Shown here: positions 49,267-56,861 of the stretch, piece after piece
How positions within the stretch are numbered: the first letter of the stretch is position 1
How the letters are laid out: the number at the start of each line of letters is the position of its first letter
Assembly (NCBI GenBank): GCA_009694045.1
Contig: SHVY01000005.1
Span: forward strand, 22,178 to 86,177
Direction: 5' to 3'
Length of the DNA: 64,000 bases
Origin: Alphaproteobacteria bacterium
Lineage (GTDB): Bacteria > Pseudomonadota > Alphaproteobacteria > SP197
Notes under the pieces: model-generated
What the model was told of the DNA's origin: nothing
What the model saw: only the letters and a program-made list of their open reading frames with translations
The model's database searches: none
Made by a program: the position numbers and the translations under genes

Positions 49267-50438
49267 GGACGAACGGTTCGGCCGTGCGTGTTCGGTATCA
49301 TCGCCCGGCTGACATAGCACGCCCGGTCAGCGAGCCCGAGCGCCGCGCGCGCGTCCGCGATCGGGCCCGTCCAATCGCCCAGGCGGGATTGCCGGAAGAT
49401 CCGCATGGTCGGGTACCAGGGCGAATCCGTCCGGCCGATCAGCCAGCGCCATTCGCCGGCGGCCGACAGCAGCAGCCAAACCGGCCGGCCGAGCGCGCCG
49501 GCGAGGTGGGCGACGGAGGTGTCCACGGTGATCACCAGGTCGAGCGCCAGGATCGAGCGGGCCGTGGCCATGAAGTCGACCAGCTTGAACGGTGGCTCGA
49601 CCAGGAACGAGCACAGCCCCGGCAGGGGCGGCCGTAGGCTGGGATCCTTGCGCAACGACACCAGGGTGACCCCGGGGACGGCGGCCAGCGGGGCCAGGCA
49701 TTCCGGATCCATGGAGCGTTGCAGATCCTGCGGGTGGGACGGCTTCCCGGCCCAGCACACGCCGACCCGAAACTCCGGTTCCGTTGGGCGTAACGCAAGG
49801 TCGGACGGCGCGAGGTAGGCCAGGGGCAGGTCCGGCAGCCGTATTCCCAGGGCCGACGGCAAGCTGGCCAGCGAGACGTAGCAGTCGAACGCGGTGTCCG
49901 GCGCCTCGCGTCCGCGCAGGGGAACCACGTCGAGGCCCGTCAGCACCGGGGCCAGGACCTCGCCCAACTCGGCCGGGCATTCGAAGACCACGTCGCCGCC
50001 CATGCCGTGCAGGGAAGGCAGGAAGCGCACGAACTGGAACACGTCGCCGTAGCCCTGCTCGCAGATCACCAGCAGGTGCGCCATGCCGCGATGGTACAGC
50101 GCCCGGGCCGGCGTATCGGTCAGGGTGGCGGCGTGGGAGAAGGCGTCGACCGCTTCGGCGCAGCGCCGCTGGTCATAGAGCGCCTTGCCCAGCCCCTGCC
50201 ATGCGTCCTCGAGGTTCGGGTGCCGCGCGGTCAGAGCCTGGAAATGCCGCAGGGCGCTCTCGCCGTCATCGCCCAGCAGCAGGACGGCGCCCAGCCGCAC
50301 CTGGATCCAGGCAACGTCGGGTGCCGCGAACGCCATCCGCCGGTAGATCCCGAGCGCGTCCGCCACCCGGCCTTGCCCGAGGAGATCCCTCGCCGCCGCA
50401 TGGGCCGCTTGCAGCGCCTCGATCGCAGCCGGTGCCAC
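49263..50438 (-). CDS. TPR-repeat glycosyltransferase family 9-like protein
   Basis: A 391-residue protein. Residues 1 to about 110 are tetratricopeptide-like helices (ALGIYRRMAFAAPDVAW, NLEDAWQGLGKALYDQRR). The rest resembles GT9 heptosyltransferases, with the nucleotide-sugar site ITVDTSVAHLAGALGRPVWLLL. Similar TPR-GT9 proteins are common in alphaproteobacteria and probably glycosylate a surface component. The start is uncertain: a longer frame begins inside the adjacent palindromic element, so the GTG just outside that element (50438) is preferred. Coupled to the MFS gene downstream. Confidence 0.8.
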   Translation of the reverse strand: MAPAAIEALQAAHAAARDLLGQGRVADALGIYRRMAFAAPDVAWIQVRLGAVLLLGDDGESALRHFQALTARHPNLEDAWQGLGKALYDQRRCAEAVDAFSHAATLTDTPARALYHRGMAHLLVICEQGYGDVFQFVRFLPSLHGMGGDVVFECPAELGEVLAPVLTGLDVVPLRGREAPDTAFDCYVSLASLPSALGIRLPDLPLAYLAPSDLALRPTEPEFRVGVCWAGKPSHPQDLQRSMDPECLAPLAAVPGVTLVSLRKDPSLRPPLPGLCSFLVEPPFKLVDFMATARSILALDLVITVDTSVAHLAGALGRPVWLLLSAAGEWRWLIGRTDSPWYPTMRIFRQSRLGDWTGPIADARAALGLADRACYVSRAMIPNTHGRTVRP

Positions 50439-50443
50439 CTGAC

Positions 50444-50563
50444 CTAGTGCTTTGACTCCGACGGATCGTTCACGATCCGTCGGGCCCAACCCCTAGGACG
50501 ACTCTCATCTTGTGGCCCGTCCCAAACACGATGATGAATCATGCGTTTGTGTCGGACCACTAG
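50444..50563. repeat. CTAG-bounded composite palindromic element, 120 bp
   Basis: Starts and ends with CTAG and has CTAGTG as inverted tip. The left half holds a perfect 12-bp stem, CGACGGATCGT/ACGATCCGTCG plus one outer pair, at 50458-50483. The right half is an imperfect palindrome around GATGATGAATCATG, with arms TGGCCCGTCCCAAAC and (other strand) TGGTCCGACACAAACG. The right half is clearly homologous to the element at 63326. The ahcY stop codon TAG is the right CTAG. Mobile-element origin (IS630-type MITE) is inference. Confidence 0.75.
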
Positions 50564-51876
50564 TAGCGGTAGCCGTCGGTCTTGAACGGGCCGGCGGCGG
50601 CGATGCCCAGATAAGTCGCCTGCTTGGGCGTGAGCGGGGTCAGCTTGGCGCCGACCTTGGCGAGGTGGAGGAAGGCGACCCGCTCGTCCAGGTGCTTGGG
50701 CAGCACGTAGACCTTGTTCTGATAGGTCTTGTGGTTGGTCCACAGCTCGATCTGCGCCAGCACCTGGTTGCTGAACGAGGCGCTCATGACGAAACTGGGG
50801 TGGCCGGTGGCGCAGCCCAGGTTCACCAGCCGGCCCTCGGCCAGCAGGATGATGCGCTTGCCGTCGGGGAACTCGATCTCATCGACCTGGGGCTTCACGT
50901 TCAACCAGCGCAGGTTGCGCAAGGCATCGACCTGGATCTCGTTGTCGAAGTGGCCGATGTTGCAGACGATCGCGCGGTCCTTCATCGCCCGCATGTGATC
51001 GGTCGTGATCACGTCGGTGTTGCCGGTGGCGGTGACGAAGATGTCGGCGGCGGGGGCCGCGTCGTCCATGGTCACCACCTGGTAGCCGTCCATCGCCGCT
51101 TGCAGCGCGCAGATCGGGTCGATCTCGGTGATCTGGACGCGCGCGCCGGCGCCGCGCAAGGATTGCGCCGAGCCCTTGCCGACCTGGCCGTAGCCGCAGA
51201 CGACGGCGACCTTGCCGGCCATCATCACGTCGGTTGCCCGGCGGATGCCGTCCACCAGGCTTTCGCGGCAGCCGTAGATGTTGTCGAACTTCGACTTGGT
51301 GACCGAGTCGTTGACGTTGATGGCGGGGCAGGCGAGGGTTCCGGCTTTCTCCATCTGGTAGAGCCGGGCGACGCCGGTGGTGGTCTCCTCCGACAGGCCG
51401 CGCACGCCCTGCATCACGTCCTTGTGCTGGTCGTGCATGACGACCGTCAGGTCGCCGCCGTCGTCCAGGATCATGTTGGGCCGCCAGCCGCCGGGGCCGG
51501 TGATGGTCTGCTCGACGCACCACCAGTACTCGTCCTCGGTCTCGCCCTTCCAGGCGAAGACCGGCACGCCGGCCGCGGCGATGGCGGCGGCGGCGTGGTC
51601 CTGGGTCGAGAAGATGTTGCACGAGCTCCAGCGGATCTCGGCACCGAGGGCGCGCAGGGTCTCGATCAGCACCGCGGTCTGAATGGTCATGTGCAGGCAG
51701 CCGACGATGCGGGCGCCCCGCAGCGGCTTGGCCTTGCCGAACTCGGCGCGCAGCGCCATCAGGCCCGGCATCTCGGTCTCGGCGATGGCGATCTCGCGGC
51801 GCCCCCATTCGGCGAGCGCGGGGTCCTTGACCTTGAAGGCGGCTTGGCTCATCGGGGCTGGTCCTGGCTCTGACAA
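50560..51876 (-). CDS. ahcY: Adenosylhomocysteinase
   Basis: NAD-dependent hydrolysis of S-adenosylhomocysteine to adenosine and homocysteine, which removes the product inhibitor of all SAM methylations. The 438-residue protein has [18 protein letters not shown], the NAD-binding [18 protein letters not shown], and the family C-terminus [10 protein letters not shown]. Complete. The stop TAG lies in the right CTAG of the 120-bp element. In related genomes divL and tsaE follow directly; here a GT9-MFS pair and then an island intervene. Confidence 0.97.
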   Translation of the reverse strand: MSEPGPAPMSQAAFKVKDPALAEWGRREIAIAETEMPGLMALRAEFGKAKPLRGARIVGCLHMTIQTAVLIETLRALGAEIRWSSCNIFSTQDHAAAAIAAAGVPVFAWKGETEDEYWWCVEQTITGPGGWRPNMILDDGGDLTVVMHDQHKDVMQGVRGLSEETTTGVARLYQMEKAGTLACPAINVNDSVTKSKFDNIYGCRESLVDGIRRATDVMMAGKVAVVCGYGQVGKGSAQSLRGAGARVQITEIDPICALQAAMDGYQVVTMDDAAPAADIFVTATGNTDVITTDHMRAMKDRAIVCNIGHFDNEIQVDALRNLRWLNVKPQVDEIEFPDGKRIILLAEGRLVNLGCATGHPSFVMSASFSNQVLAQIELWTNHKTYQNKVYVLPKHLDERVAFLHLAKVGAKLTPLTPKQATYLGIAAAGPFKTDGYRY

Positions 51877-51914
51877 CGACGGGCCGTCCCCTTACCAGCC
51901 CCCGCGGAGTTCGT

Positions 51915-51958
51915 CTAGGGCGGTTGCAGCGGCAACGGAGTCGTTGAGTCCGCCCTAG
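51915..51958. repeat. CTAG-bounded inverted repeat, 44 bp
   Basis: Perfect 9-bp inverted repeat CTAGGGCGG ... CCGCCCTAG, with an inner small hairpin GTTGC-AGCG-GCAAC. It lies in the 142-base gap between the ptsP stop and the ahcY start. It could act as a terminator for the PTS operon, although no T-run follows, or be another CTAG-type element. Sequence similarity to the other elements is limited to the CTAG tips and a GACTC-like stretch. Confidence 0.6.
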
Positions 51959-52018
51959 GCTGTTGATTTGGCGCGTTTTCCGGGCGGCGAACCGGTGCCC
52001 ACTTCGCCTGAAAGCGCG

Positions 52019-53812
52019 CTAGGCCAGCGCGTTGAAGTCGTCGAGCAGCACGGCGATGATTCCGGTATCGGACTGCTCCATGATGGTGAGCGCCCGGCGG
52101 GAAGCCTCGCCCAGGTGCAGGCTGCGAATTCGGCTCTTGACCTTCAGCAGGTGCGCCGGCGCCATCGACAGCTCGCGGATGCCGAGGCCGAGCAGGAGCG
52201 GCGTGAACCGCTCGTCGCCGGCGAGCTCGCCACAGACCGCGACCGGGATGCGGGCGCGCAGCGCCGCCGCCGTGGTGAACTGGATCAGGCGCAGCACGCC
52301 GGGGTGCAGCGGGTTGTAGAGATGCGCGACCTGCTCGTCGCCGCGGTCGATGGCGAGGGTGTACATGGTCAGGTCGTTGGTGCCGATCGAGAAGAAATCG
52401 CACACCCGCGCCAGGCTGTCGGCGGCCAGCGCGGCGCCCGGGATCTCGATCATCGCCCCAACTGGAGGCGGCGGATCGGCGATCTTCACCCGTCGCCGCT
52501 GCAGGCGCCTGATCGTGCGGTCGAGCGCCTCGCGCACCTGGCGCACCTCGGAGGCCTGGCAGATCATCGGCAGAAGGATGCGCACCGGCCCGTGGGCGCC
52601 GGCCCGCAGGATCGCGGCAAGCTGGGCATCCAGCAGGGGCTTGAAGCGCAAGGACAGGCGAATTGCCCGCATGCCGAGCGCCGGGTTCGGGCTGGGTGCC
52701 AGGTGCTCGCCCAGGGAGTAAGGGAGCTTGTCGTTGCCGACGTCGATCGTGCGGACGGTGACGGGGCGACCTTCCATGCCCTCGACGATGGTGCGGAGCT
52801 GGCGGTACTGCTCGTCCTCGTCCGGCAGGTCGGGCCGGTTCATGAACTGGAACTCGGTGCGCAGCAGGCCGATGCCCTCGGCGCCGGCCTGATGGGCGGC
52901 CTCCAGCTCGGCCGGCAGCTCCAGGTTGGCTTGCAGGCCGATCCGGACCGCGTCCTGGGTGATGGCCGGAACGTTGCGCAGCCGCGCCCGCTGACGGATG
53001 CGGCGAAGAATCTCGGCCCGGTTCGCACTATACTTGGTAAGGGTCGCGGCGGTCGGATCGACGATCAGCCGACCGGCGTCGCCATCGACGATGACGGTGG
53101 TTCCCGGCTCGATCTTCGAGCCCAGGCCCGGAATGCCGGTGACGACCGGCAGGGCAAGCGAGCGCGCCATGATCGCGGTATGATCCTCGGCACCGCCAAG
53201 CGCGGTCACGAACCCGGCGATCCGCTTCGGGTCCATCAGCGCCGTATCGCCCGGCGTCAATTCCTCGGCGATGATCACCGTGCCGACGGGAAGCTGTGAA
53301 AACGCCTGATAGGGCGCCTTGATGAGGCTCCGCAGCAGGCGCGCGCCGACGTCCCGCACGTCCTGGACCCGGGCGGACATGTAGGTGTCGTTCATTGCCG
53401 CGAAGGCCTGGGTGATGACCGCCAGTTCCTCGGCGACCGCGGCTTCGGCGTTGATCAGGTTCTCGCCGATGCGGCGATCGACTCCGCGCACCAGGCGGGA
53501 GCCGGTCAGCATCTGCTCGTGGGCGTCGAGCAGGTAGCCGAGCTCCTCGGCGGCGCTGGCGGGCAGGGCCTTGGCCTTCGCCCGCAGCTTCTTGACCTGG
53601 CCTTGAGCCTTGGCGACGGCGGCGGCGAACCGTTCGCGCTCGGCCGCGACGGCGTCTTCGGGCACCGCGTACTTGGGCACGTCGACCGCGCCGCTTTCCA
53701 CCACGTGCGCCGGGCCGATGGCGATGCCATGGGATACGCCGTGCCCCTCGAACACGACCTCGGCGGAGTCGCGCGGGGGCCGGCCGCGCCGGCTGGCGAT
53801 TCTAGGACTCAT
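52019..53812 (-). CDS. ptsP: Phosphoenolpyruvate--protein phosphotransferase (enzyme I)
   Basis: Enzyme I of the regulatory PTS: takes phosphate from PEP and passes it to HPr. The 597-residue protein has HGVSHGIAIGPA at the start, the phospho-His in GGAEDHTAIMARSLALP, and the PEP-binding barrel with GIGLLRTEFQFMNR and the catalytic Cys in AVCGELAGD. The N-terminal GAF domain of typical EI(Ntr) is absent, so by length it is EI/PtsI-like. No sugar permease is present, so the role is regulatory. It overlaps the HPr gene by 11 bases. Confidence 0.93.
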   Translation of the reverse strand: MSPRIASRRGRPPRDSAEVVFEGHGVSHGIAIGPAHVVESGAVDVPKYAVPEDAVAAERERFAAAVAKAQGQVKKLRAKAKALPASAAEELGYLLDAHEQMLTGSRLVRGVDRRIGENLINAEAAVAEELAVITQAFAAMNDTYMSARVQDVRDVGARLLRSLIKAPYQAFSQLPVGTVIIAEELTPGDTALMDPKRIAGFVTALGGAEDHTAIMARSLALPVVTGIPGLGSKIEPGTTVIVDGDAGRLIVDPTAATLTKYSANRAEILRRIRQRARLRNVPAITQDAVRIGLQANLELPAELEAAHQAGAEGIGLLRTEFQFMNRPDLPDEDEQYRQLRTIVEGMEGRPVTVRTIDVGNDKLPYSLGEHLAPSPNPALGMRAIRLSLRFKPLLDAQLAAILRAGAHGPVRILLPMICQASEVRQVREALDRTIRRLQRRRVKIADPPPPVGAMIEIPGAALAADSLARVCDFFSIGTNDLTMYTLAIDRGDEQVAHLYNPLHPGVLRLIQFTTAAALRARIPVAVCGELAGDERFTPLLLGLGIRELSMAPAHLLKVKSRIRSLHLGEASRRALTIMEQSDTGIIAVLLDDFNALA

Positions 53813-54119
53813 GGAAGCCCGCGTTGACCAGTGCGACCAGCGCCCTGACGGCGGCCGCGGCCTCGGCCCCGGTGGCTCGGATCTCGATCGTGGTGCCCTT
53901 GGCGGCGGCGAACATCATCAATCCCATGATCGACAGGCCCGCTACCTCGACCCCATCCTTGGCGACGACGACCTCGGCTTCGAAACGCCGGACGAGGTCG
54001 ACGAACCGGGCGGCGGCGCGAGCGTGCAACCCGCGGGCATTGACGATCGTGACGGTCGCGCTGACCGCCGGCGGGGCTCCCGCGAGGTCCGGTCCGGGGG
54101 CGCCATCCGCCTCGTTCAT
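53802..54119 (-). CDS. ptsH: HPr-family phosphocarrier protein
   Basis: Small phosphocarrier, 105 residues. The active His is in VNARGLHARAAARFV. The regulatory Ser that HprK would phosphorylate is in GLSIMGLMMFAA. A 20-residue N-terminal extension, rich in Gly, Ala and Pro, precedes the normal start. The ATG overlaps the stop of the EIIA gene (ATGA). It links EI upstream in the relay to PtsN and the mannose-type EIIA. Confidence 0.94.
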   Translation of the reverse strand: MNEADGAPGPDLAGAPPAVSATVTIVNARGLHARAAARFVDLVRRFEAEVVVAKDGVEVAGLSIMGLMMFAAAKGTTIEIRATGAEAAAAVRALVALVNAGFHES

Positions 54120-54523
54120 CCCTTGCCGATGTTCAAGAGATTGCTGGCGACGTTGATGTACTTCCGCCCCGCGTCCTGGGCGCAAGCGACCGCTTCGGCG
54201 AGAGTTCCGTCCTGGCGCACCGACGCCAGCTTGATCAGCATCGGCAGGTTGGTGCCGGCGATCACCTCGACCCTGCCCTTTTCCATGACCGAAATGGCGA
54301 GGTTCGACGGCGTGCCACCGAACATGTCGGTGAGCAGAACCACGCCGCTGCCCGAATCCACCGCCTTCACCGCCTCGACGATCTCCCGCCGCCGCTGCTC
54401 CATGTCGTCGTCGGGGCCGATGCAGATCGCGCTTACGTCGCGCTGGACGCCGACCACATGCTCGGTCGCGGCGACGAATTCCACGGCCAAACGCCCGTGG
54501 GTGACGAGCACCAATCCAATCAT
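54116..54523 (-). CDS. PTS mannose-type EIIA component
   Basis: EIIA of the mannose (EIIA-Man) family, 135 residues. The phospho-His is in GLVLVTHGRLAVEFV, and LLTDMFGGTPSNLAI is also diagnostic. No EIIB, IIC or IID gene follows, so it probably serves as a regulatory phospho-acceptor (PtsM in related species). It overlaps rapZ at its start and HPr at its end by 4 bases each (ATGA on both sides), so translation of the cluster is coupled. Confidence 0.93.
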   Translation of the reverse strand: MIGLVLVTHGRLAVEFVAATEHVVGVQRDVSAICIGPDDDMEQRRREIVEAVKAVDSGSGVVLLTDMFGGTPSNLAISVMEKGRVEVIAGTNLPMLIKLASVRQDGTLAEAVACAQDAGRKYINVASNLLNIGKG

Positions 54524-55443
54524 GCAACCGTCCCGGGTCCTGCCTCGTTGCCGCGGTCCGGGGTCGCCACGTCCAGATCGCGGTGCGCAACCTCCACCAT
54601 GTACCCCGATCGACGCAAGAGGGCAGCGAGCCTTTCGGCGACCATCACCGAACGGTGGCGCCCGCCGGTGCAGCCCACGGCGATGGTGAGATAGGCCTTC
54701 CCCTCCCGCTCGAACCGGGGCAGGAGCGGCACCACCAGACCCTCGAGACGGCCGAGGAACGGGGCGAAATCGGCATCCGCGGCGATGAAGGCCGCGACGT
54801 CCGGATCGAGTCCCGAGCGCGACCGCAGGGCGTCCTGGTAGTGGGGATTGGCGAGGAAGCGCACGTCGAACACGAGGTCCGCCTCGCGCGGCACCCCGGA
54901 TCGGTAGGCGAACGAGGTGACGAACAGGGACAGGGCGCCGCGACCCTCCAGGGCGAAATGGCCGAGGACGAGCCGGCGCAGATCGGCCGGCGCCAACGCC
55001 GTGGTATCGATCACCACGTCGGCCTGGTTGCGCAGGCCCTCGATCAGGCGGCGTTCCAGCTTGATCCCGTCGATCACCGGCCGGTCCTTCGCCAAGGGGT
55101 GCCGGCGGCGGGTCTCCGTATGGCGGCGGCGGAGGACCTCGTCGTCGCAATCGATGAACAGCAGCCGGCCGACGACGTCGGATTGGGCGAACAAGGCATT
55201 CACCGTCTCGGTGAAGCGGGCGACGCTGAAGTCGCGGGTGCGGATGTCGATGTCCAGCGCAAGCCCGGAGCCCTTCAGGCCTTCGCCCCGGACCAGATTG
55301 CCGAGGAGCGATAGCGGCAGATTGTCGATCGCCTCGTAACCGGCATCCTCGAGGGCGGCGAGGGCCGAGCTGCGGCCGGCCCCGGACATACCGGTCACCA
55401 GGACGATCCGGGTCCGGCTTGGATCCGCGCGCGCATCGGTCAT
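54520..55443 (-). CDS. rapZ: RNase adapter / nucleotide-binding protein RapZ
   Basis: P-loop protein of the YvcJ/RapZ family, 307 residues. Walker A is VTGMSGAGRSSALAALED, followed by EAIDNLPLSLL and the C-terminal signature AVGCTGGRHRSVMVAERLA. In enterobacteria RapZ guides RNase E to GlmZ; in alphaproteobacteria the target is unknown. It is embedded between hprK and the EIIA gene, as in many alphaproteobacterial PTS clusters. Confidence 0.95.
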   Translation of the reverse strand: MTDARADPSRTRIVLVTGMSGAGRSSALAALEDAGYEAIDNLPLSLLGNLVRGEGLKGSGLALDIDIRTRDFSVARFTETVNALFAQSDVVGRLLFIDCDDEVLRRRHTETRRRHPLAKDRPVIDGIKLERRLIEGLRNQADVVIDTTALAPADLRRLVLGHFALEGRGALSLFVTSFAYRSGVPREADLVFDVRFLANPHYQDALRSRSGLDPDVAAFIAADADFAPFLGRLEGLVVPLLPRFEREGKAYLTIAVGCTGGRHRSVMVAERLAALLRRSGYMVEVAHRDLDVATPDRGNEAGPGTVA

Positions 55444-55452
55444 GGGGCGCGA

Positions 55453-55893
55453 CTATACACCCTCCGACCGTGGGTTCAGGGCCAGGCGAACCTTGAGCGG
55501 CGCCGACGCCTCGAAGGCCGCCAACCACAGCCGCGGTATCCGGACGCCCAGCAGGCGGCACGTGGACGGCCGCGGCAATCGGGGCACCGCGGCCTGATCG
55601 ACCAGGTCGACGACCAGGCGGACCCGCGCGCGCGGCCGGTGTGGCAGGGCCACGAGGCCCAGTCCCCGCACCTCCAGCCGGCCCGCGAGCGTGGCCGGCG
55701 GGGCACCCATCAGCTTGCCGTTTTCGACCACGAGGCGGACCTGATCATCGGCCACGAGGCGCGCTCCGCCGCCGATTAGACGCAGCGCCAGGTCCGACTT
55801 GCCCGACCCCGACGGCCCGCGCAGGAGGACACCGGCGCGACCAAGGACGACCAGCGTCCCGTGCACCCCCGCGAGGGGCCGCGCGGCCGCCAC
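55453..55893 (-). CDS. hprK: HPr kinase/phosphorylase, kinase domain only
   Basis: Acts on the regulatory serine of HPr. At 146 residues it contains only the C-terminal catalytic domain, as usual in alphaproteobacteria. P-loop GPSGSGKSDLALRLI, and VADDQVRLVV with the Asp pair. The GTG start lies three bases after the ptsN stop. In some alphaproteobacteria it works with a two-component system (ChvG-ChvI-like); none is encoded next to it here. Confidence 0.93.
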   Translation of the reverse strand: MAAARPLAGVHGTLVVLGRAGVLLRGPSGSGKSDLALRLIGGGARLVADDQVRLVVENGKLMGAPPATLAGRLEVRGLGLVALPHRPRARVRLVVDLVDQAAVPRLPRPSTCRLLGVRIPRLWLAAFEASAPLKVRLALNPRSEGV

Positions 55894-55896
55894 GGC

Positions 55897-56361
55897 CTAC
55901 GCGGCCTTGGTGGTGCTGGCCTCCGTCAGCAGCGCGAACAGTTGGGGCGCATCGGCGGCCCGCCGCAGCTTCTCGCACGCCGCCGGATCGCGCAGCAGCC
56001 GGGACACCCGCGCCAGGGCCTTGAGGTGATCGGCGCCGGCCGCCTCCGGTGCCAGGAGGGCGAACACCAGGCTGACCGGTTGGCCATCGATCGATTCGAA
56101 ATCGATCGGCTCCTCGAGCCGGGCGAACACCCCGTGGATGGCGGTCAGGCCCGGCAGCTTGCCGTGGGGAATGGCGACGCCGTGGCCGACGCCCGTGCTG
56201 CCGAGCCGTTCGCGCTCGAGCAGGACGTCGAACACCTGCCGTTCGTCGAGGCCCGCGACCTCGGCCGCCCGCTGGGCCACATCCCGCAACGCCTGCTTCT
56301 TGCTGGTGGCGGCGAGACCCGGGATGACCGCGTCACGGCTGAGAATGTCGGCGATGTCCAT
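55897..56361 (-). CDS. ptsN: PTS nitrogen-regulatory EIIA (EIIA-Ntr)
   Basis: Output phosphoprotein of the nitrogen PTS, 154 residues. The phospho-His is in GHGVAIPHGKLPGLTA. N-terminal MDIADILSRDAVIPGL and PVSLVFALLAPEAAGADHLKAL are family-typical. It affects potassium transport, nitrogen and carbon control in other bacteria. Located downstream of hpf and rpoN in the classic rpoN-hpf-ptsN order. Confidence 0.95.
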   Translation of the reverse strand: MDIADILSRDAVIPGLAATSKKQALRDVAQRAAEVAGLDERQVFDVLLERERLGSTGVGHGVAIPHGKLPGLTAIHGVFARLEEPIDFESIDGQPVSLVFALLAPEAAGADHLKALARVSRLLRDPAACEKLRRAADAPQLFALLTEASTTKAA

Positions 56362-56422
56362 GACTGATCGTTCCTGTCCCGGATCGCCGCGCGCCCGACG
56401 TGGATGGGGGCCGGCCGATCCG

Positions 56423-56719
56423 CTACTGATGGTCCCGCAGCTTGCGCTTCTGGCGCCGCAGCCGCTTCTTCAAATGTTCGGCGGCCTGGTTGAAGCTTGC
56501 ATAGATGTCCGCGTCCTCGCCCTGGCTATCCATGGCGATGTTCTTGCCGACGTGGACCGTGTTCCGCGTCCGATAGAGCGTCCCCTCGTGGCTGAACACC
56601 ACGTGGCTTTCGACCGGATCGCCGAAGTACTTCGCGGCCACCTCGCTCATGTGGGTCTCGACGTGGGCGCGCAGAGCCTCGCCGATGTCGATGTGCTTTC
56701 CCGCGATCGTCAGATTCAT
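56423..56719 (-). CDS. hpf: Ribosome hibernation promoting factor, short form
   Basis: HPF/RaiA-family protein that binds the 30S A and P sites in stationary phase, 98 residues. It has LTIAGKHIDIGEALRAHVE, the NTVHVGKNIAMDS region and the C-terminal DADIYASFNQAAEHLKKRL. Many alphaproteobacteria carry a long HPF (about 190-200 residues) with a C-terminal dimerisation domain; this one stops right after the N-terminal domain, as in gammaproteobacteria. Lies between rpoN and ptsN. Confidence 0.92.
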   Translation of the reverse strand: MNLTIAGKHIDIGEALRAHVETHMSEVAAKYFGDPVESHVVFSHEGTLYRTRNTVHVGKNIAMDSQGEDADIYASFNQAAEHLKKRLRRQKRKLRDHQ

Positions 56720-56861
56720 GGCCCGTGCACCGGACTTCGCCGATTCCCGATCGCGGCGTGTCGATCACATGACGCACGCGCCCTCCGCTCGGCGAGCCCT
56801 CGGCGTTCGCGCCTCCTATAGCGCCTGGCCCGGAGGCGTACAAGGGTCTGGCACGATCCGA

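Noticed and set aside
50458..50483. 12-bp hairpin as a simple terminator between ahcY and the GT9 gene
   Set aside because: It lies upstream of ahcY's end in the wrong order for a GT9 terminator, has no T-tail, and is part of the larger CTAG-bounded repeat.
51877..52018. S-adenosylhomocysteine riboswitch upstream of ahcY
   Set aside because: No match to the conserved core that I can recognise; the gap contains only the CTAG inverted repeat and a short leader.
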